Below the pieces are notes generated by a model. The model was not told the DNA's origin, did not search any database, and saw nothing but the letters and a program-made list of their open reading frames with translations. A program made the position numbers and the translations under genes. Positions 25,337 through 34,444 of a stretch of DNA of 64,000 nt are shown one piece after another (the stretch's first letter is position 1; every line of letters begins with the position of its first letter). Origin of the DNA: Schaalia vaccimaxillae DSM 15804 (GTDB lineage: Bacteria; Actinomycetota; Actinomycetes; Actinomycetales; Actinomycetaceae); contig NZ_ATUX01000011.1 in assembly GCF_000420425.1 (NCBI RefSeq), positions 1-64,000 of the forward strand, read 5' to 3'.

Positions 25337-26611
25337 ATGCCCAACATTCGCACACGCGTGCGTCGGGCGAGGATTGCAGTATTTGTCCTCTTTCTGACGA
25401 ACGGAGCGCTTTTCGCCAATCTGGTCCCTAGGTATCCTGAAGTCAAAGATATTTTCGGTTTGTCCGATCCTATTTACGGTTTAACCATTGCATGCTTCCC
25501 TGCGGGTGCGATGACGGCAGGACCCCTTGCTGGGTGGGTCATCCGACGGATTGGTTCGGCTAGGACTGCGGCATGGGGGACTACCGGCATTGGCCTCATG
25601 CTGATCCTTGTGGGAATTATGACGGCATGGCGTCACAGCATAGGTGCCGACACTGGAACAACTGGAGTTGCCGTTGCCGCACAGGCACTCTTCATGCTTG
25701 GTTTCTTCTGCGCTGGAGGCGCAGATGCCGTTACCGATGTCGGCCAGAACGCCCATGGTCTGCGCGTCCAACGGGTCATCGGTAGACCAGTCATTAACTC
25801 CTTCCATGCGGGATGGTCGATTGGGTGCGTCATGGGTGGACTTATCGGTTCCGCGGCAACTGCTCTCGCAATCCCCTTGCAGTGGCACCTGATCGCAGCC
25901 GCCCTCGTCTTCATGGTCGTTGGACAGGTCGCGCTACGTTTTTGCCTGCCTGGGAACGATCCTGCCGATGGCCAACCCGATCCTGTGACCGTGATGGCCG
26001 GAGCTGGCTCCGCACCTACCGCAGAAGTAATCGACATCCGAGTAAGGACTGCAAGAATCCAGCCCATTTTCGTCGTCACAGCGTTGACTCTGCTGACTAT
26101 CGCTGGGATGCTCGTCGAGGACGGTGCCCAGACGTGGGCGACGTTGTATATGCGTGATGCCCTTGGTGCGGTTGGTGGCGTGGCAGGGTCGGCGTACGTC
26201 CTCGCGCTTGCGTCCCAGGCAGTAGGCAGGCTGACGGCGGATCGAATGATGGAGGCGATCGGTGCCCGTAACACATTGTTCGTTGGCGGTGGTCTGATCA
26301 CCGTGGGTATGGGTTTGGCGGTGCTTGTTCAGACGGTACCGACCACACTCATCGGTTTTGCCATGGCAGGTTTCGGCTGTGCGTCGACTGTACCGATCGC
26401 GATGAATGCAGCTGATGATATTCCGGGCTTGAAACCGGGTCAGGGATTAACGATTGTTAGCTGGCTGGGGCGTCTGGCGTTCCTGTGTGCGCCGCCTGTC
26501 GTTGGTTTCCTTGTGGAGAGAACGTCGTTGATCTCCGCCCTTGTGGTACTGCCGATAGCGGGTATGTTGGCGTTGGTCACGGCGACGGTAGTTGCTAAAC
26601 GCTCTGACTGA
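25337..26611 (+). CDS. MFS transporter
   Basis: A 424-residue major facilitator protein with about 12 membrane segments. A loop motif after TM2 (GWVIRRIGSARTAAWG) and a long central loop near 200-235 are visible. GGAG lies 10 bases before the ATG. It is divergent from the FGGY kinase, which together with the DeoR regulator suggests it imports the substrate of that kinase, but nothing in the sequence names the sugar. Its C-terminus is close to a 68-bp inverted-end element. Confidence 0.83.
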   Translation: MPNIRTRVRRARIAVFVLFLTNGALFANLVPRYPEVKDIFGLSDPIYGLTIACFPAGAMTAGPLAGWVIRRIGSARTAAWGTTGIGLMLILVGIMTAWRHSIGADTGTTGVAVAAQALFMLGFFCAGGADAVTDVGQNAHGLRVQRVIGRPVINSFHAGWSIGCVMGGLIGSAATALAIPLQWHLIAAALVFMVVGQVALRFCLPGNDPADGQPDPVTVMAGAGSAPTAEVIDIRVRTARIQPIFVVTALTLLTIAGMLVEDGAQTWATLYMRDALGAVGGVAGSAYVLALASQAVGRLTADRMMEAIGARNTLFVGGGLITVGMGLAVLVQTVPTTLIGFAMAGFGCASTVPIAMNAADDIPGLKPGQGLTIVSWLGRLAFLCAPPVVGFLVERTSLISALVVLPIAGMLALVTATVVAKRSD

Positions 26612-26647
26612 GCCTTGCTGGATGCTTCGACCGCCTTTTCTCATCGC

Positions 26648-26715
26648 CGAGAGCAGACCTTATGGTTATTTTAAGCCCATTTTTAACTGATTTTTGCGCA
26701 TAAGGTCTGCTCTCG
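26648..26715. repeat. 68-bp element with 17-bp perfect inverted ends, copy 1
   Basis: CGAGAGCAGACCTTATG (26648-26664) is the exact reverse complement of 26699-26715. The 34-base AT-rich interior carries CCCATTTTT and TGATTTTTG. A second copy of identical length is at 33056-33123. Both lie between convergent genes, so a bidirectional terminator or a small mobile/REP-like element are both possible. Confidence 0.85.
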
Positions 26716-26770
26716 ACGCAAAGGGGGGACAGAGTGAAACCGAGAGCGACTGGCTGCTTGGTTGGACTGA

Positions 26771-27784
26771 CTAATCAGGTTGGCGCAGGGTTGTACCTTC
26801 GTGGAAGGCTGGGGCGATGAGGTGGTAGCTGGGTTCTTGTGGTGCGGGTGAGTCCAAGCGCTCAAGCAGTAGGTCGATCGCACGTGCTGTCAACGCCTCG
26901 GGCCTCATGTCAAAGTGGGTGGGTTGATCGATACTGTGGGAGCGAACCTTGTCCCACGAACTGGCGATGACGGATACATCTTGGCCGGGTATGAGGCCGC
27001 GGCTGCGCAGGGCATTGCACCAGTCATCAACGGGGACGAGCGGAGCCAGGAGTAGGGAGTCGCCGATGTCTGGGGAGAGGGTTTTGAGGCTGTCCATGAT
27101 ATGTCGGTAGGACACATCAACTGTGTGCTCCACCAGATCGATACCGTGCAGCTCCGCTTGTTCATGTACGGCGTTGGCAAAGCGGACGAGAAAATTCAGG
27201 TCGGTGAGTGACGAATCGCCCGGACGTAGGAAGGTGATGCGCTTGTGTCCGGTGTGGGTTAGGGCGTTAACGGCTTCACGGGCGGCGAAGGAGTAGTCCG
27301 AGTCGACGGCAATAACGGGATCGTCATTGCCGGGTAGTCCGATGAAGACAGCAGGCGTGTTGGACTGGCAGACGACCGCCGTGCGTGGGTCATCCTGGGT
27401 AACCTCCATGATGAGAAGGCCATCGCACAGAGCTGTATCAATGACGCGGCGTAGTCCTGCGGTGCCTTCGTCTGCGGTGACCAGGAGAAGGTCGTAGTCG
27501 TGCGCACGTGCGCGGGCGGCGAGGGAAACGATGAAGCGATGCTGAGCGGCCGGGTCTGCTCCGGCATGGTAGGGCACGGCGATCGCAATGAGATTGGAAC
27601 GATTGGATCGTAGGGCACGTGCTCCGGAGTTCGGCTGGTATCCGAGTTCGGTCATAGCGTCGAGGACGCGTCTTTCGGTTTCGGGGGCGACGCTGCGTCG
27701 ACCGCTCATCACGTATGAGACGGTCGTTTGGGAGACGCCAGCAAGTCTGGCGACGTCGTGGCTGGTGGGTTTTCGTGCTGGCAT
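26771..27784 (-). CDS. LacI-family regulator of the GH31 locus
   Basis: A 337-residue LacI/GalR protein with HTH TSHDVARLAGVSQTTVSYVM and a complete sensor domain. It is divergent from the GH31 gene. The 14-bp palindrome CGCATACGTATGCG, with the central CG step typical of LacI operators, sits at 27876 upstream of GH31 and again at 28102 inside it. It likely represses the GH31-importer operon until an alpha-xyloside or related sugar is present. Confidence 0.9.
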   Translation of the reverse strand: MPARKPTSHDVARLAGVSQTTVSYVMSGRRSVAPETERRVLDAMTELGYQPNSGARALRSNRSNLIAIAVPYHAGADPAAQHRFIVSLAARARAHDYDLLLVTADEGTAGLRRVIDTALCDGLLIMEVTQDDPRTAVVCQSNTPAVFIGLPGNDDPVIAVDSDYSFAAREAVNALTHTGHKRITFLRPGDSSLTDLNFLVRFANAVHEQAELHGIDLVEHTVDVSYRHIMDSLKTLSPDIGDSLLLAPLVPVDDWCNALRSRGLIPGQDVSVIASSWDKVRSHSIDQPTHFDMRPEALTARAIDLLLERLDSPAPQEPSYHLIAPAFHEGTTLRQPD

Positions 27785-27875
27785 GGTCCGGTATCGTTGA
27801 CTGCTCGACGAGGATCGTCTTATTCTAATCGCGTTCTCCCGATTTCAGGCAGTGTTGCCAAGTCGTTCGCTAATG

Positions 27876-27889
27876 CGCATACGTATGCG
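27876..27889. promoter_or_regulatory. LacI operator upstream of GH31 (O1)
   Basis: CGCATACGTATGCG, a perfect 14-bp palindrome, 23 bp before the GH31 start codon. The identical 14-mer recurs at 28102-28115 within the coding sequence. Confidence 0.75.
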
Positions 27890-27912
27890 TTTATCTGCTG
27901 AGGAGTTTGTCG

Positions 27913-29904
27913 ATGCGTGATGTCACCATCTGCGAAACCGGATTCGAGGTGCGCTTTGAGCATCAAATTATGCGGGTTGAGACATGGGGGGCCGACGCGG
28001 TGCGCGTTCGCGTCTCACGCCATACTCTCGATCGGCCCGATCATGGAGCTCTTGTTGATCGGCCTCATCCTGTTGCGGTGGAGATTGAACAATCAACAGA
28101 TCGCATACGTATGCGCGCTGGGAGAGTTGGAGTCGATCTCATTCTTGACTCAGGTGCGGGTAATCCTCGTACACACCTGACCTTCCTGCGGGATGGAAAT
28201 CCTGTCCTCACCGAGGCTCCTGAGCACTTCTGGTGGCCCGGCTCCCACGGCGTCTACCCGAGCGGCTCGGGTGGAGTCGAAGTCCACCAGGTCTTTGCCT
28301 CTGATCCCGACGAACGCTTCTACGGCCTCGGTCAGCACGCCCACGAACATCTCGACCACAAGGGTCTCGTCCTCGACCTCATTCAGCGCAACGGAGAAGT
28401 CTCGATTCCCTTTGTTCTCTCCGACCGCGGATACGGATTGCTGTGGAACAATCCGGCGGTCGGTCGCGTCGAGTTCTCGAAGGATTCGACGCGATGGGTC
28501 GGCCAGGGAACCGAACTCATTGACTACTGGGTATGTCTGGCCCCAACACCGCGCGATATTCTCTCCCGCTATACGGATGTTGTTGGGCATGCGCCTGTAC
28601 TTCCCCACTGGGCCACGGGATTCTGGCAGTCCCGTCTGCGCTACATGTCCCAAGAGGAACTCCTCGACGTCGCTCGACGTTACCGCGACCTCGACCTGCC
28701 CCTTTCTGTTATTGTCACAGACTTTATCCATTGGCCTGCTATGGGTGACTTCCGCTTCGACGAGGCCGAGTATCCCGACCCCAAGGCGATGATTACTGAA
28801 CTCGACGAGATGGGCACACGCCTGATGGTTTCTGTCTGGCCCACCGTTTCACCCCTGTCGGAGAACTATGACGAACTGCGTGAACGTGGTTACCTCGTCG
28901 CTACCGAGAACGGCGTTGAGTTCCACCAGAAGTTCAAAGACAAGGGGATGCCAACCCCACTTCCGGTTGCTTTCTACGACGCGACTAACCCCGATGCCCG
29001 CGCCTATGTCTGGGACAAGATCAAACGTAACTACCATGACCTAGGTGTACGTGTGTTCTGGCTTGATGCCTGCGAGCCGGAACTTAACCCTGGCCACCCT
29101 GGGAATCTCTCCTACTGGGCTGGTCCAGGCCTGGCTGTCAACAACACATATCCACGCGACAATGCCAAAGGATTCTTCGAAGGAATGCGCCAGGCTGGCA
29201 CTCCTGAAACTGTTCTGCTGTGCCGCTCTGCATGGGCTGGTCAGGCCCGCTACGGCGCCGCCGTCTGGTCTGGGGACATCGCCCCCACTTGGGAGGCGCT
29301 GCGTCAACAAGTGACCGCCGGGCAATCTATTGCTATCTCCGGTATTCCGTGGTGGACCTCTGATATTGGAGGTTTCCATGGAGGTGACCCTGAGGACCCC
29401 GCTTACCAGGAGTTGTTCATTCGGTGGTTTGAATTCGGGACCTTCTGCCCTCTATTCCGCCTGCATGGGCATCGTGAGCCGCGCGAGGCCGAAGGTGCTG
29501 TCAGCCCCGGTGGCCCCAATGAGATCTGGTCCTACGGGGATACGGCTTTCGAAATCGCCGCCGATTACATCCGCCTGCGTGAACGTCTACGCCCCTATAT
29601 CGACTCCCTCATGGAAGAAGCCGCTCGCACTGGCATCCCTCCGATGCGGCCACTCTTCGTCGAATATCCAGACGATCCTCGCGCGTGGAATACCCCGGAC
29701 CAATACCTCTTTGGACCTGACCTCTTGGTGCGCCCGATCACTCGCGCCGGGCAGGTTGAAGCTGAGGTCTACCTGCCCGCAGGTTCCTCCTGGCGTGACC
29801 CTGTAACCGGCCTCGTCCATGAAGGCGGGCAGACGATCACCGTTGACGCTCCCCTCGAACGGATTCCAGTGCTCGTACGCACCGGTTCCAACATCCCCAT
29901 GTGA
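27913..29904 (+). CDS. GH31 glycosidase, probable alpha-xylosidase
   Basis: A 663-residue family 31 glycoside hydrolase with an N-terminal beta-sandwich, a TIM barrel and C-terminal beta domains. The nucleophile Asp385 is in VFWLDACEPE; the DAxEPE form and the RWFEFGTFCPLFRLHGHR segment are typical of the alpha-xylosidase branch. No signal peptide, so it acts on imported oligosaccharides such as xyloglucan fragments or isoprimeverose; alpha-glucosidase activity is the alternative. GAGGAG at 27899-27904 sets the start at the ATG 27913 rather than the TTG two codons earlier. A CUT1 importer follows 63 bp downstream. Confidence 0.9.
   Translation: MRDVTICETGFEVRFEHQIMRVETWGADAVRVRVSRHTLDRPDHGALVDRPHPVAVEIEQSTDRIRMRAGRVGVDLILDSGAGNPRTHLTFLRDGNPVLTEAPEHFWWPGSHGVYPSGSGGVEVHQVFASDPDERFYGLGQHAHEHLDHKGLVLDLIQRNGEVSIPFVLSDRGYGLLWNNPAVGRVEFSKDSTRWVGQGTELIDYWVCLAPTPRDILSRYTDVVGHAPVLPHWATGFWQSRLRYMSQEELLDVARRYRDLDLPLSVIVTDFIHWPAMGDFRFDEAEYPDPKAMITELDEMGTRLMVSVWPTVSPLSENYDELRERGYLVATENGVEFHQKFKDKGMPTPLPVAFYDATNPDARAYVWDKIKRNYHDLGVRVFWLDACEPELNPGHPGNLSYWAGPGLAVNNTYPRDNAKGFFEGMRQAGTPETVLLCRSAWAGQARYGAAVWSGDIAPTWEALRQQVTAGQSIAISGIPWWTSDIGGFHGGDPEDPAYQELFIRWFEFGTFCPLFRLHGHREPREAEGAVSPGGPNEIWSYGDTAFEIAADYIRLRERLRPYIDSLMEEAARTGIPPMRPLFVEYPDDPRAWNTPDQYLFGPDLLVRPITRAGQVEAEVYLPAGSSWRDPVTGLVHEGGQTITVDAPLERIPVLVRTGSNIPM
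28102..28115. promoter_or_regulatory. Second copy of the LacI operator inside the GH31 gene (O2)
   Basis: CGCATACGTATGCG, identical to 27876-27889 and 226 bp away, about codons 64-68 of the GH31 gene. An intragenic auxiliary operator would allow repression by looping, as lacO2 does in E. coli. Confidence 0.65.
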
Positions 29905-29967
29905 GGACTGCATCAATCGCGTTTGAACCCTGCAATATCACCATCACAACTACGAAGGAGTAGACAC

Positions 29968-31221
29968 ATGTCCACCACTATTCACCGAGGCTTCAAGGGT
30001 GTTACCGCCCTCGGAGCTATCACCGCCCTCGCTCTTGGTATGAGTGCGTGCTCAGGCGGATCCACCGATCCGTCAACCTCCGCCGACGGTGGCACTGTGA
30101 CCATCCAGATGTGGGACTATCTGGGGCAGGGAGTCTCCAACACCGCGATGGAGGCTGCTGTTGCGGCATTTGAGAAGGCCAACCCCGGATACGAGGTCAA
30201 GCGCACGTCCTTCGCGTACGGTGATCTCGCTAAATCGATCGTGCAGGGTGGCGTTGGCGGTGAGGTTCCTGATCTTGCTGTTGTCGATGTCGTTGATAAC
30301 CAGAACTTCGCTGCCCTCGGATTGCTCAAAGACATGACCGATGTTGCCGGAAATGAGGCCAAACAGTTCCACCCTGGTCCGTGGACATCAACCCAGATGG
30401 ATGGTAAGACCTATGGGTTGCCTCTGAACTCGAACAACCTCGGCCTTTTCTACAATAAGACCCTCCTGGACGCAGCGGGCGTCAAGATTCCTACGACCTG
30501 GGATGAATTAGCTGCGACTGCCAAGGCTACCGCCTCCGGTGACGTATCTGGTCTAGCAATCTCCGCGGTTAAGAATGAGCAGGGAACCTTCCAGGTTCTG
30601 CCCTTCGTTTGGCAGACCGGGGGTGATCTTACCGACTACGAGGCCTCCGGTGCCGAGGCTCTGACCTACCTCAAATCGATGATTGACGATGGGGCGATGT
30701 CCTCTGCAGTCACAAATTACTCGCAAGAAGATGCTCGCACTCAGTTCACCGCCGGCAAGGTGGCAATGATGATGAACGGCCCGTGGGAGCTGCAGAACCT
30801 GTCCGATGTTGACTTTGAATGGGGTGTCGCCCCGCTGCCCAAGGGTGTCGAGGCAGCCACCGGCCTGGGTGGCGAGAACGTCGTCGTCATGGAGCAGGCC
30901 AAGCACTCCGAGGGCGCGATCAAGCTCGCCCAGTTCCTCACCAGCGCCGAGGGCGCAAAAATCTACTGCGACGAATCCGGCCAGCTATCCGCCCGCCCAG
31001 ATCTGGCTGGCAAGCTCAAGCTCTCCGCTGATCCCAATCTCAAAGTCTTTGAAGATCAACTAGCTGTCGCCCACGCGCGCGCCTACGGCAAAGAGTATGC
31101 GAAGGTGTCCGAGGCCGTTCAGCTGTCTGTCCAGGAAGCTTTAACCGGCGCGTCCACTCCCGCCGAAGCCGCAAAGAAGGCCGCCGCGACGATTGCGCCG
31201 CTGCTGGAGTCAGACAAGTGA
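29968..31221 (+). CDS. Sugar ABC transporter substrate-binding lipoprotein (CUT1)
   Basis: A 417-residue family-1 solute-binding protein. The signal peptide ends in the lipobox MSAC|SGG at about residue 27. GAAGGAG 8 bases upstream fixes the ATG at 29968. It lies 63 bp after the GH31 gene and overlaps the next permease start (GTGA). The genetic link to GH31 and its LacI regulator suggests an alpha-xylosyl oligosaccharide ligand, for example from xyloglucan. No ATPase is linked. Confidence 0.92.
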   Translation: MSTTIHRGFKGVTALGAITALALGMSACSGGSTDPSTSADGGTVTIQMWDYLGQGVSNTAMEAAVAAFEKANPGYEVKRTSFAYGDLAKSIVQGGVGGEVPDLAVVDVVDNQNFAALGLLKDMTDVAGNEAKQFHPGPWTSTQMDGKTYGLPLNSNNLGLFYNKTLLDAAGVKIPTTWDELAATAKATASGDVSGLAISAVKNEQGTFQVLPFVWQTGGDLTDYEASGAEALTYLKSMIDDGAMSSAVTNYSQEDARTQFTAGKVAMMMNGPWELQNLSDVDFEWGVAPLPKGVEAATGLGGENVVVMEQAKHSEGAIKLAQFLTSAEGAKIYCDESGQLSARPDLAGKLKLSADPNLKVFEDQLAVAHARAYGKEYAKVSEAVQLSVQEALTGASTPAEAAKKAAATIAPLLESDK

Positions 31222-32135
31222 GTCGCACGTGCAATGGGGCCTGGGATTCGGGAGCGCAGCGTCGCGCCCGGATCCTGGGCCTCGCCCTGTCCGCCCCGGC
31301 GCTGGTGTATATCTGCGTGTTCCTGCTCGCCCCGCTGGTCTACAACGTGTGGATCTCGCTGAGCGAAGCCAATGGGGCGAATCTCATTTCAGGTGACTTT
31401 TCGCCCTCGGGCATCGATAACTATCGGGCTGTGGTCGCCGATCCAGAGTTCTGGAACGGTGTGCGCCTGTCGGTTGTGTTTACAGTTTCCTGCCTGGTGT
31501 TGCAATTCGTTATCGGCTATGCGCTGGCCTTGTTCTTCCGCAAGCCCTTCCCCGGCAACGGCGTCATCAGAGCGCTACTACTGGTTGGTTGGATTCTGCC
31601 GCCGGTGGTTACCGGCACGATCTTCAAATGGATCTTCGATTCTGATTACGGCGTGCTCAACCACTTCCTCATGCTCGCGGGGATTGTGGATGCGCCCGTG
31701 ACGTGGCTGACCGGGTCGGTGACGTCGATGGTTGCGGTGATCATCGCGAACCTGTGGGTCGGCATCCCCTTCAACATGCTCCTGCTGCTATCGGGCCTGC
31801 ACACCATTGATGAGTCGTTGTATGAGGCCGCCCAGGTGGACGGTGCGGGCTGGTGGCGCCAGTTTACGTCGATCACGTGCCCGCTGATGCGCCCGGTTAT
31901 CGTGTCTGTGCTGTTGCTGGGCGTCATCAACACGTACAAGGTGTTCGACTTGATCTATACGATGACTAAGGGCGGGCCAGTGTCGGCCACGACTACCCTG
32001 CCGGTCTACACCTACCTGGAGACCTTCAAAGTCTTCGAGTTTGGCAACGGTGCTGCCGCTTCGACGTTGACGCTCGTGCTGCCGCTGATCCTGTCGTGGT
32101 TCTACGTGCGCAGCTTGAAGGAGGAGGACCGATGA
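31218..32135 (+). CDS. Sugar ABC transporter permease (MalF-like)
   Basis: A 305-residue CUT1 permease with six membrane spans and the EAA loop EAAQVDGAGWWRQFTSITCP. It starts with GTG at 31218, overlapping the stop of the binding-protein gene by four bases, with TGGAG upstream. The next permease begins inside its last codons (ATGA overlap), so all three are translationally coupled. Confidence 0.92.
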   Translation: MSRTCNGAWDSGAQRRARILGLALSAPALVYICVFLLAPLVYNVWISLSEANGANLISGDFSPSGIDNYRAVVADPEFWNGVRLSVVFTVSCLVLQFVIGYALALFFRKPFPGNGVIRALLLVGWILPPVVTGTIFKWIFDSDYGVLNHFLMLAGIVDAPVTWLTGSVTSMVAVIIANLWVGIPFNMLLLLSGLHTIDESLYEAAQVDGAGWWRQFTSITCPLMRPVIVSVLLLGVINTYKVFDLIYTMTKGGPVSATTTLPVYTYLETFKVFEFGNGAAASTLTLVLPLILSWFYVRSLKEEDR

Positions 32136-33031
32136 GCGTTGCCCAGACCCGTAAGCGAGACGCATCGACGCGCCCGACACTTGCTCTGTCGGCTCGGGAG
32201 AAGCGTGAACGGAGCACCCGCATGGTCAAGTCGGGTTTCGCCTGGTTGATAGCGGCGGTCTATCTGTTCCCTGTCTACTGGATGGTGACAACGTCGCTCA
32301 AAGATAGGGCGGAGACCTTCGCGAGCCCGCCTCATTTGGTGCCGCACTCGGTGGCCCTCGATTCATACCGGTCGGCGTTCTCGCTCGAGTACGGCGTGTG
32401 GACGGCCTTGGGTAACTCTTTTGTCATTGCTTTGGGGACGCTGGTGCTGACCCTTGTTGTCGCTGTACCTGCGGCGTACGCTGTCGCTCGTTTCCGTGAT
32501 GTTGTGTCGACGTCGATGATGGTGTTGCTGACGGTGGTTCAATTGCTTCCGGCGATCGCTATCTCGATCCCAATGTTCGTGATGTTCCGTCAGATGGAGC
32601 TCATCAACACCTACGTGTCGATCATCATTGCGGACCTATCGGTGACATTACCCTTCGCAGTGATCCTCTTGCGCCCGTACTTCAAGCAGTTTCCCTATGA
32701 GGTGGAGGAAGCGGCCAAACTTGACGGCCTAGGCTCTATCAGTACGATTATCCGGATCATCATTCCGACGATCCGCCCGGGTGTTGTGATGATCGGGTCG
32801 TTTGCGTTTCTTATGGCGTGGGGTGAGTTTACTTTTGCCCTCACCCTGTCGACGCAGCAGGAAATTCAGCCGTTGACTGTGGCGCTTAACCGCTTGATTG
32901 GGCAGTATGGGACGAATTGGAACCAGTTGATGGCAGTGGCGACGCTGATTGCTACGCCGGTGCTGGCGATTTTCATCGCTCTGCAGCGTTACATTGTTGC
33001 GGGCCTGGCGGGTGGGGCCACCAAGGGGTGA
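32132..33031 (+). CDS. Sugar ABC transporter permease (MalG-like)
   Basis: A 299-residue CUT1 permease with the EAA loop EAAKLDGLGSISTIIRIIIP and six predicted spans. GAGGAGGA precedes the ATG at 32132, which overlaps the stop of the partner permease. It is the last gene of the GH31 operon; a 68-bp inverted-end element follows 24 bp after its stop. Confidence 0.93.
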   Translation: MSVAQTRKRDASTRPTLALSAREKRERSTRMVKSGFAWLIAAVYLFPVYWMVTTSLKDRAETFASPPHLVPHSVALDSYRSAFSLEYGVWTALGNSFVIALGTLVLTLVVAVPAAYAVARFRDVVSTSMMVLLTVVQLLPAIAISIPMFVMFRQMELINTYVSIIIADLSVTLPFAVILLRPYFKQFPYEVEEAAKLDGLGSISTIIRIIIPTIRPGVVMIGSFAFLMAWGEFTFALTLSTQQEIQPLTVALNRLIGQYGTNWNQLMAVATLIATPVLAIFIALQRYIVAGLAGGATKG

Positions 33032-33055
33032 GGTGTGGGGTGCCTCTACCTTCGC

Positions 33056-33123
33056 CGAGAGCAGACCTTATGGTCATTTCAGGCCCATTTTTGGCTGATT
33101 TTTGTGCATAAGGTCTGCTCTCG
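33056..33123. repeat. 68-bp element with 17-bp perfect inverted ends, copy 2
   Basis: The same 17-bp arms as 26648-26715 (CGAGAGCAGACCTTATG and its complement), extended here by one more pair (33055/33124). The interior differs at only a few of 34 bases. It lies between the convergent permease and MtlD-like genes. The two copies bracket the LacI-GH31-importer cassette. Confidence 0.85.
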
Positions 33124-33181
33124 GTGGAGAAACTAAAGGAAGCCAGGCCATTTTAGGTTTTGCTGCGCAAAAAATGTGGTC

Positions 33182-34441
33182 TTAGATAATGTCGCCGCGC
33201 AAAGGTGAGGCGTCAATCAGTTCCATTTGTCGATCCCAGTCCAAGCCCTTGGCTAGTGCCGATACCTGATCGTGGTACAGAGTGCGGGCCGCCTCGGCGT
33301 AATTCATCGACGAGGCTTCGACCTTGCCCTCTGCTGTCGGAGCCTGGTTCCCGATTCCTCCGAAGAGTATTTCCTCGACGTATGCCGTGGCCCTGTCGAG
33401 GCCCCACCCGTCCTCGCTAGCCAGTTTGCGCGTGCCCAGCGCTGCAGCCAAAGACAGGTACTCCAATGGCGTGCCCTCCGACTGCGCGAGCCGGTAGGCG
33501 CCCAATAGACGGTCATCCGCTGCAAGTTTACGGATTGGGTCGCGTCCCACGCGCTCAGTGGTATCGCCGAGTTCCCTGTTACCAAAACGAGCTAGAAGAT
33601 CATCGATATGCAGTTCAACTGCCGTTCGATCAGCTGAATAACGGGCAGCGAGGGCGAGGGCGGACTGTCCCATCGCAGCTTTGACAATTGAACGAATCCG
33701 AGGGTCTGCAATGGCCTGCCAGATGTACTCATACCCCAGGATTTCACCCAGATAGGCGCAGGTGCAGTGGCCCATGTTATGGATGAACAGTTTGCGATCG
33801 GTGTAAAAGTCGAAAGGAATGTCACGCACGGGATGCAACCCGTGAACCTGAGGTTCGGCGGCGCGCAGCGCAGTCGCGTCGTATGGGAGCTGACGGTACG
33901 GCTCCACTCGGATCAAAGTGGCTGGCTGCCCGTTGAGAGGGAGCGTCGCTGGGATCATCCGACCAATGGAGGTTTCGGCAAGCCCCAGCCGAACATCAAT
34001 ATCGGCATGGAAATTTTTGGGCAGATGTTCAAGTAGCAGGTCACGCACGATTCCAGCGGCCCCATGCAGGTTCTCGCACAGAAGGATGTCGATGGGTCCC
34101 TTACCGGCTTGCCAGCGTGCAGCCAGTCCGAGGGCTAGTGCCGGTGCAATGAGAGCCAGGACCCGCGCACCAACCGAGGTGGTAATGAAGTCTGCGTCGG
34201 TGATCAGCTGATCTACCGCATCCTGGTCATTTGAATACCGGGCATCAACACCCGTGATGGTGCGTGACACGACGCCATCATTGGAAACAGTTTCGTGAAT
34301 ATACGAGCCTTCGGAGTGCAGCGAATCAACAATTGCGGGGGCGACATCTAGGAATGTGATTCGCCATCCTGATCCCGCAAAAATGTCACCGATGAACCCG
34401 CGACCAACGTTACCCGCGCCAAAGGAAACAACATGCGGCAT
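33182..34441 (-). CDS. Mannitol-1-phosphate 5-dehydrogenase-like protein
   Basis: A 419-residue member of the mannitol dehydrogenase family. The N-terminal Rossmann segment VVSFGAGNVGRGFIGDIF closely matches MtlD, and TTSVGARVLALIAPALA continues the match. It is about 35 residues longer than E. coli MtlD. A GAGGAG inside the end of the PfkB gene precedes its start, and the two genes are 3 bp apart, so they work together. Oxidation of a hexitol phosphate or reduction of a ketose phosphate is inferred. There is no mannitol PTS nearby, so the physiological substrate is open. Confidence 0.85.
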   Translation of the reverse strand: MPHVVSFGAGNVGRGFIGDIFAGSGWRITFLDVAPAIVDSLHSEGSYIHETVSNDGVVSRTITGVDARYSNDQDAVDQLITDADFITTSVGARVLALIAPALALGLAARWQAGKGPIDILLCENLHGAAGIVRDLLLEHLPKNFHADIDVRLGLAETSIGRMIPATLPLNGQPATLIRVEPYRQLPYDATALRAAEPQVHGLHPVRDIPFDFYTDRKLFIHNMGHCTCAYLGEILGYEYIWQAIADPRIRSIVKAAMGQSALALAARYSADRTAVELHIDDLLARFGNRELGDTTERVGRDPIRKLAADDRLLGAYRLAQSEGTPLEYLSLAAALGTRKLASEDGWGLDRATAYVEEILFGGIGNQAPTAEGKVEASSMNYAEAARTLYHDQVSALAKGLDWDRQMELIDASPLRGDII

Positions 34442-34444
34442 CTT

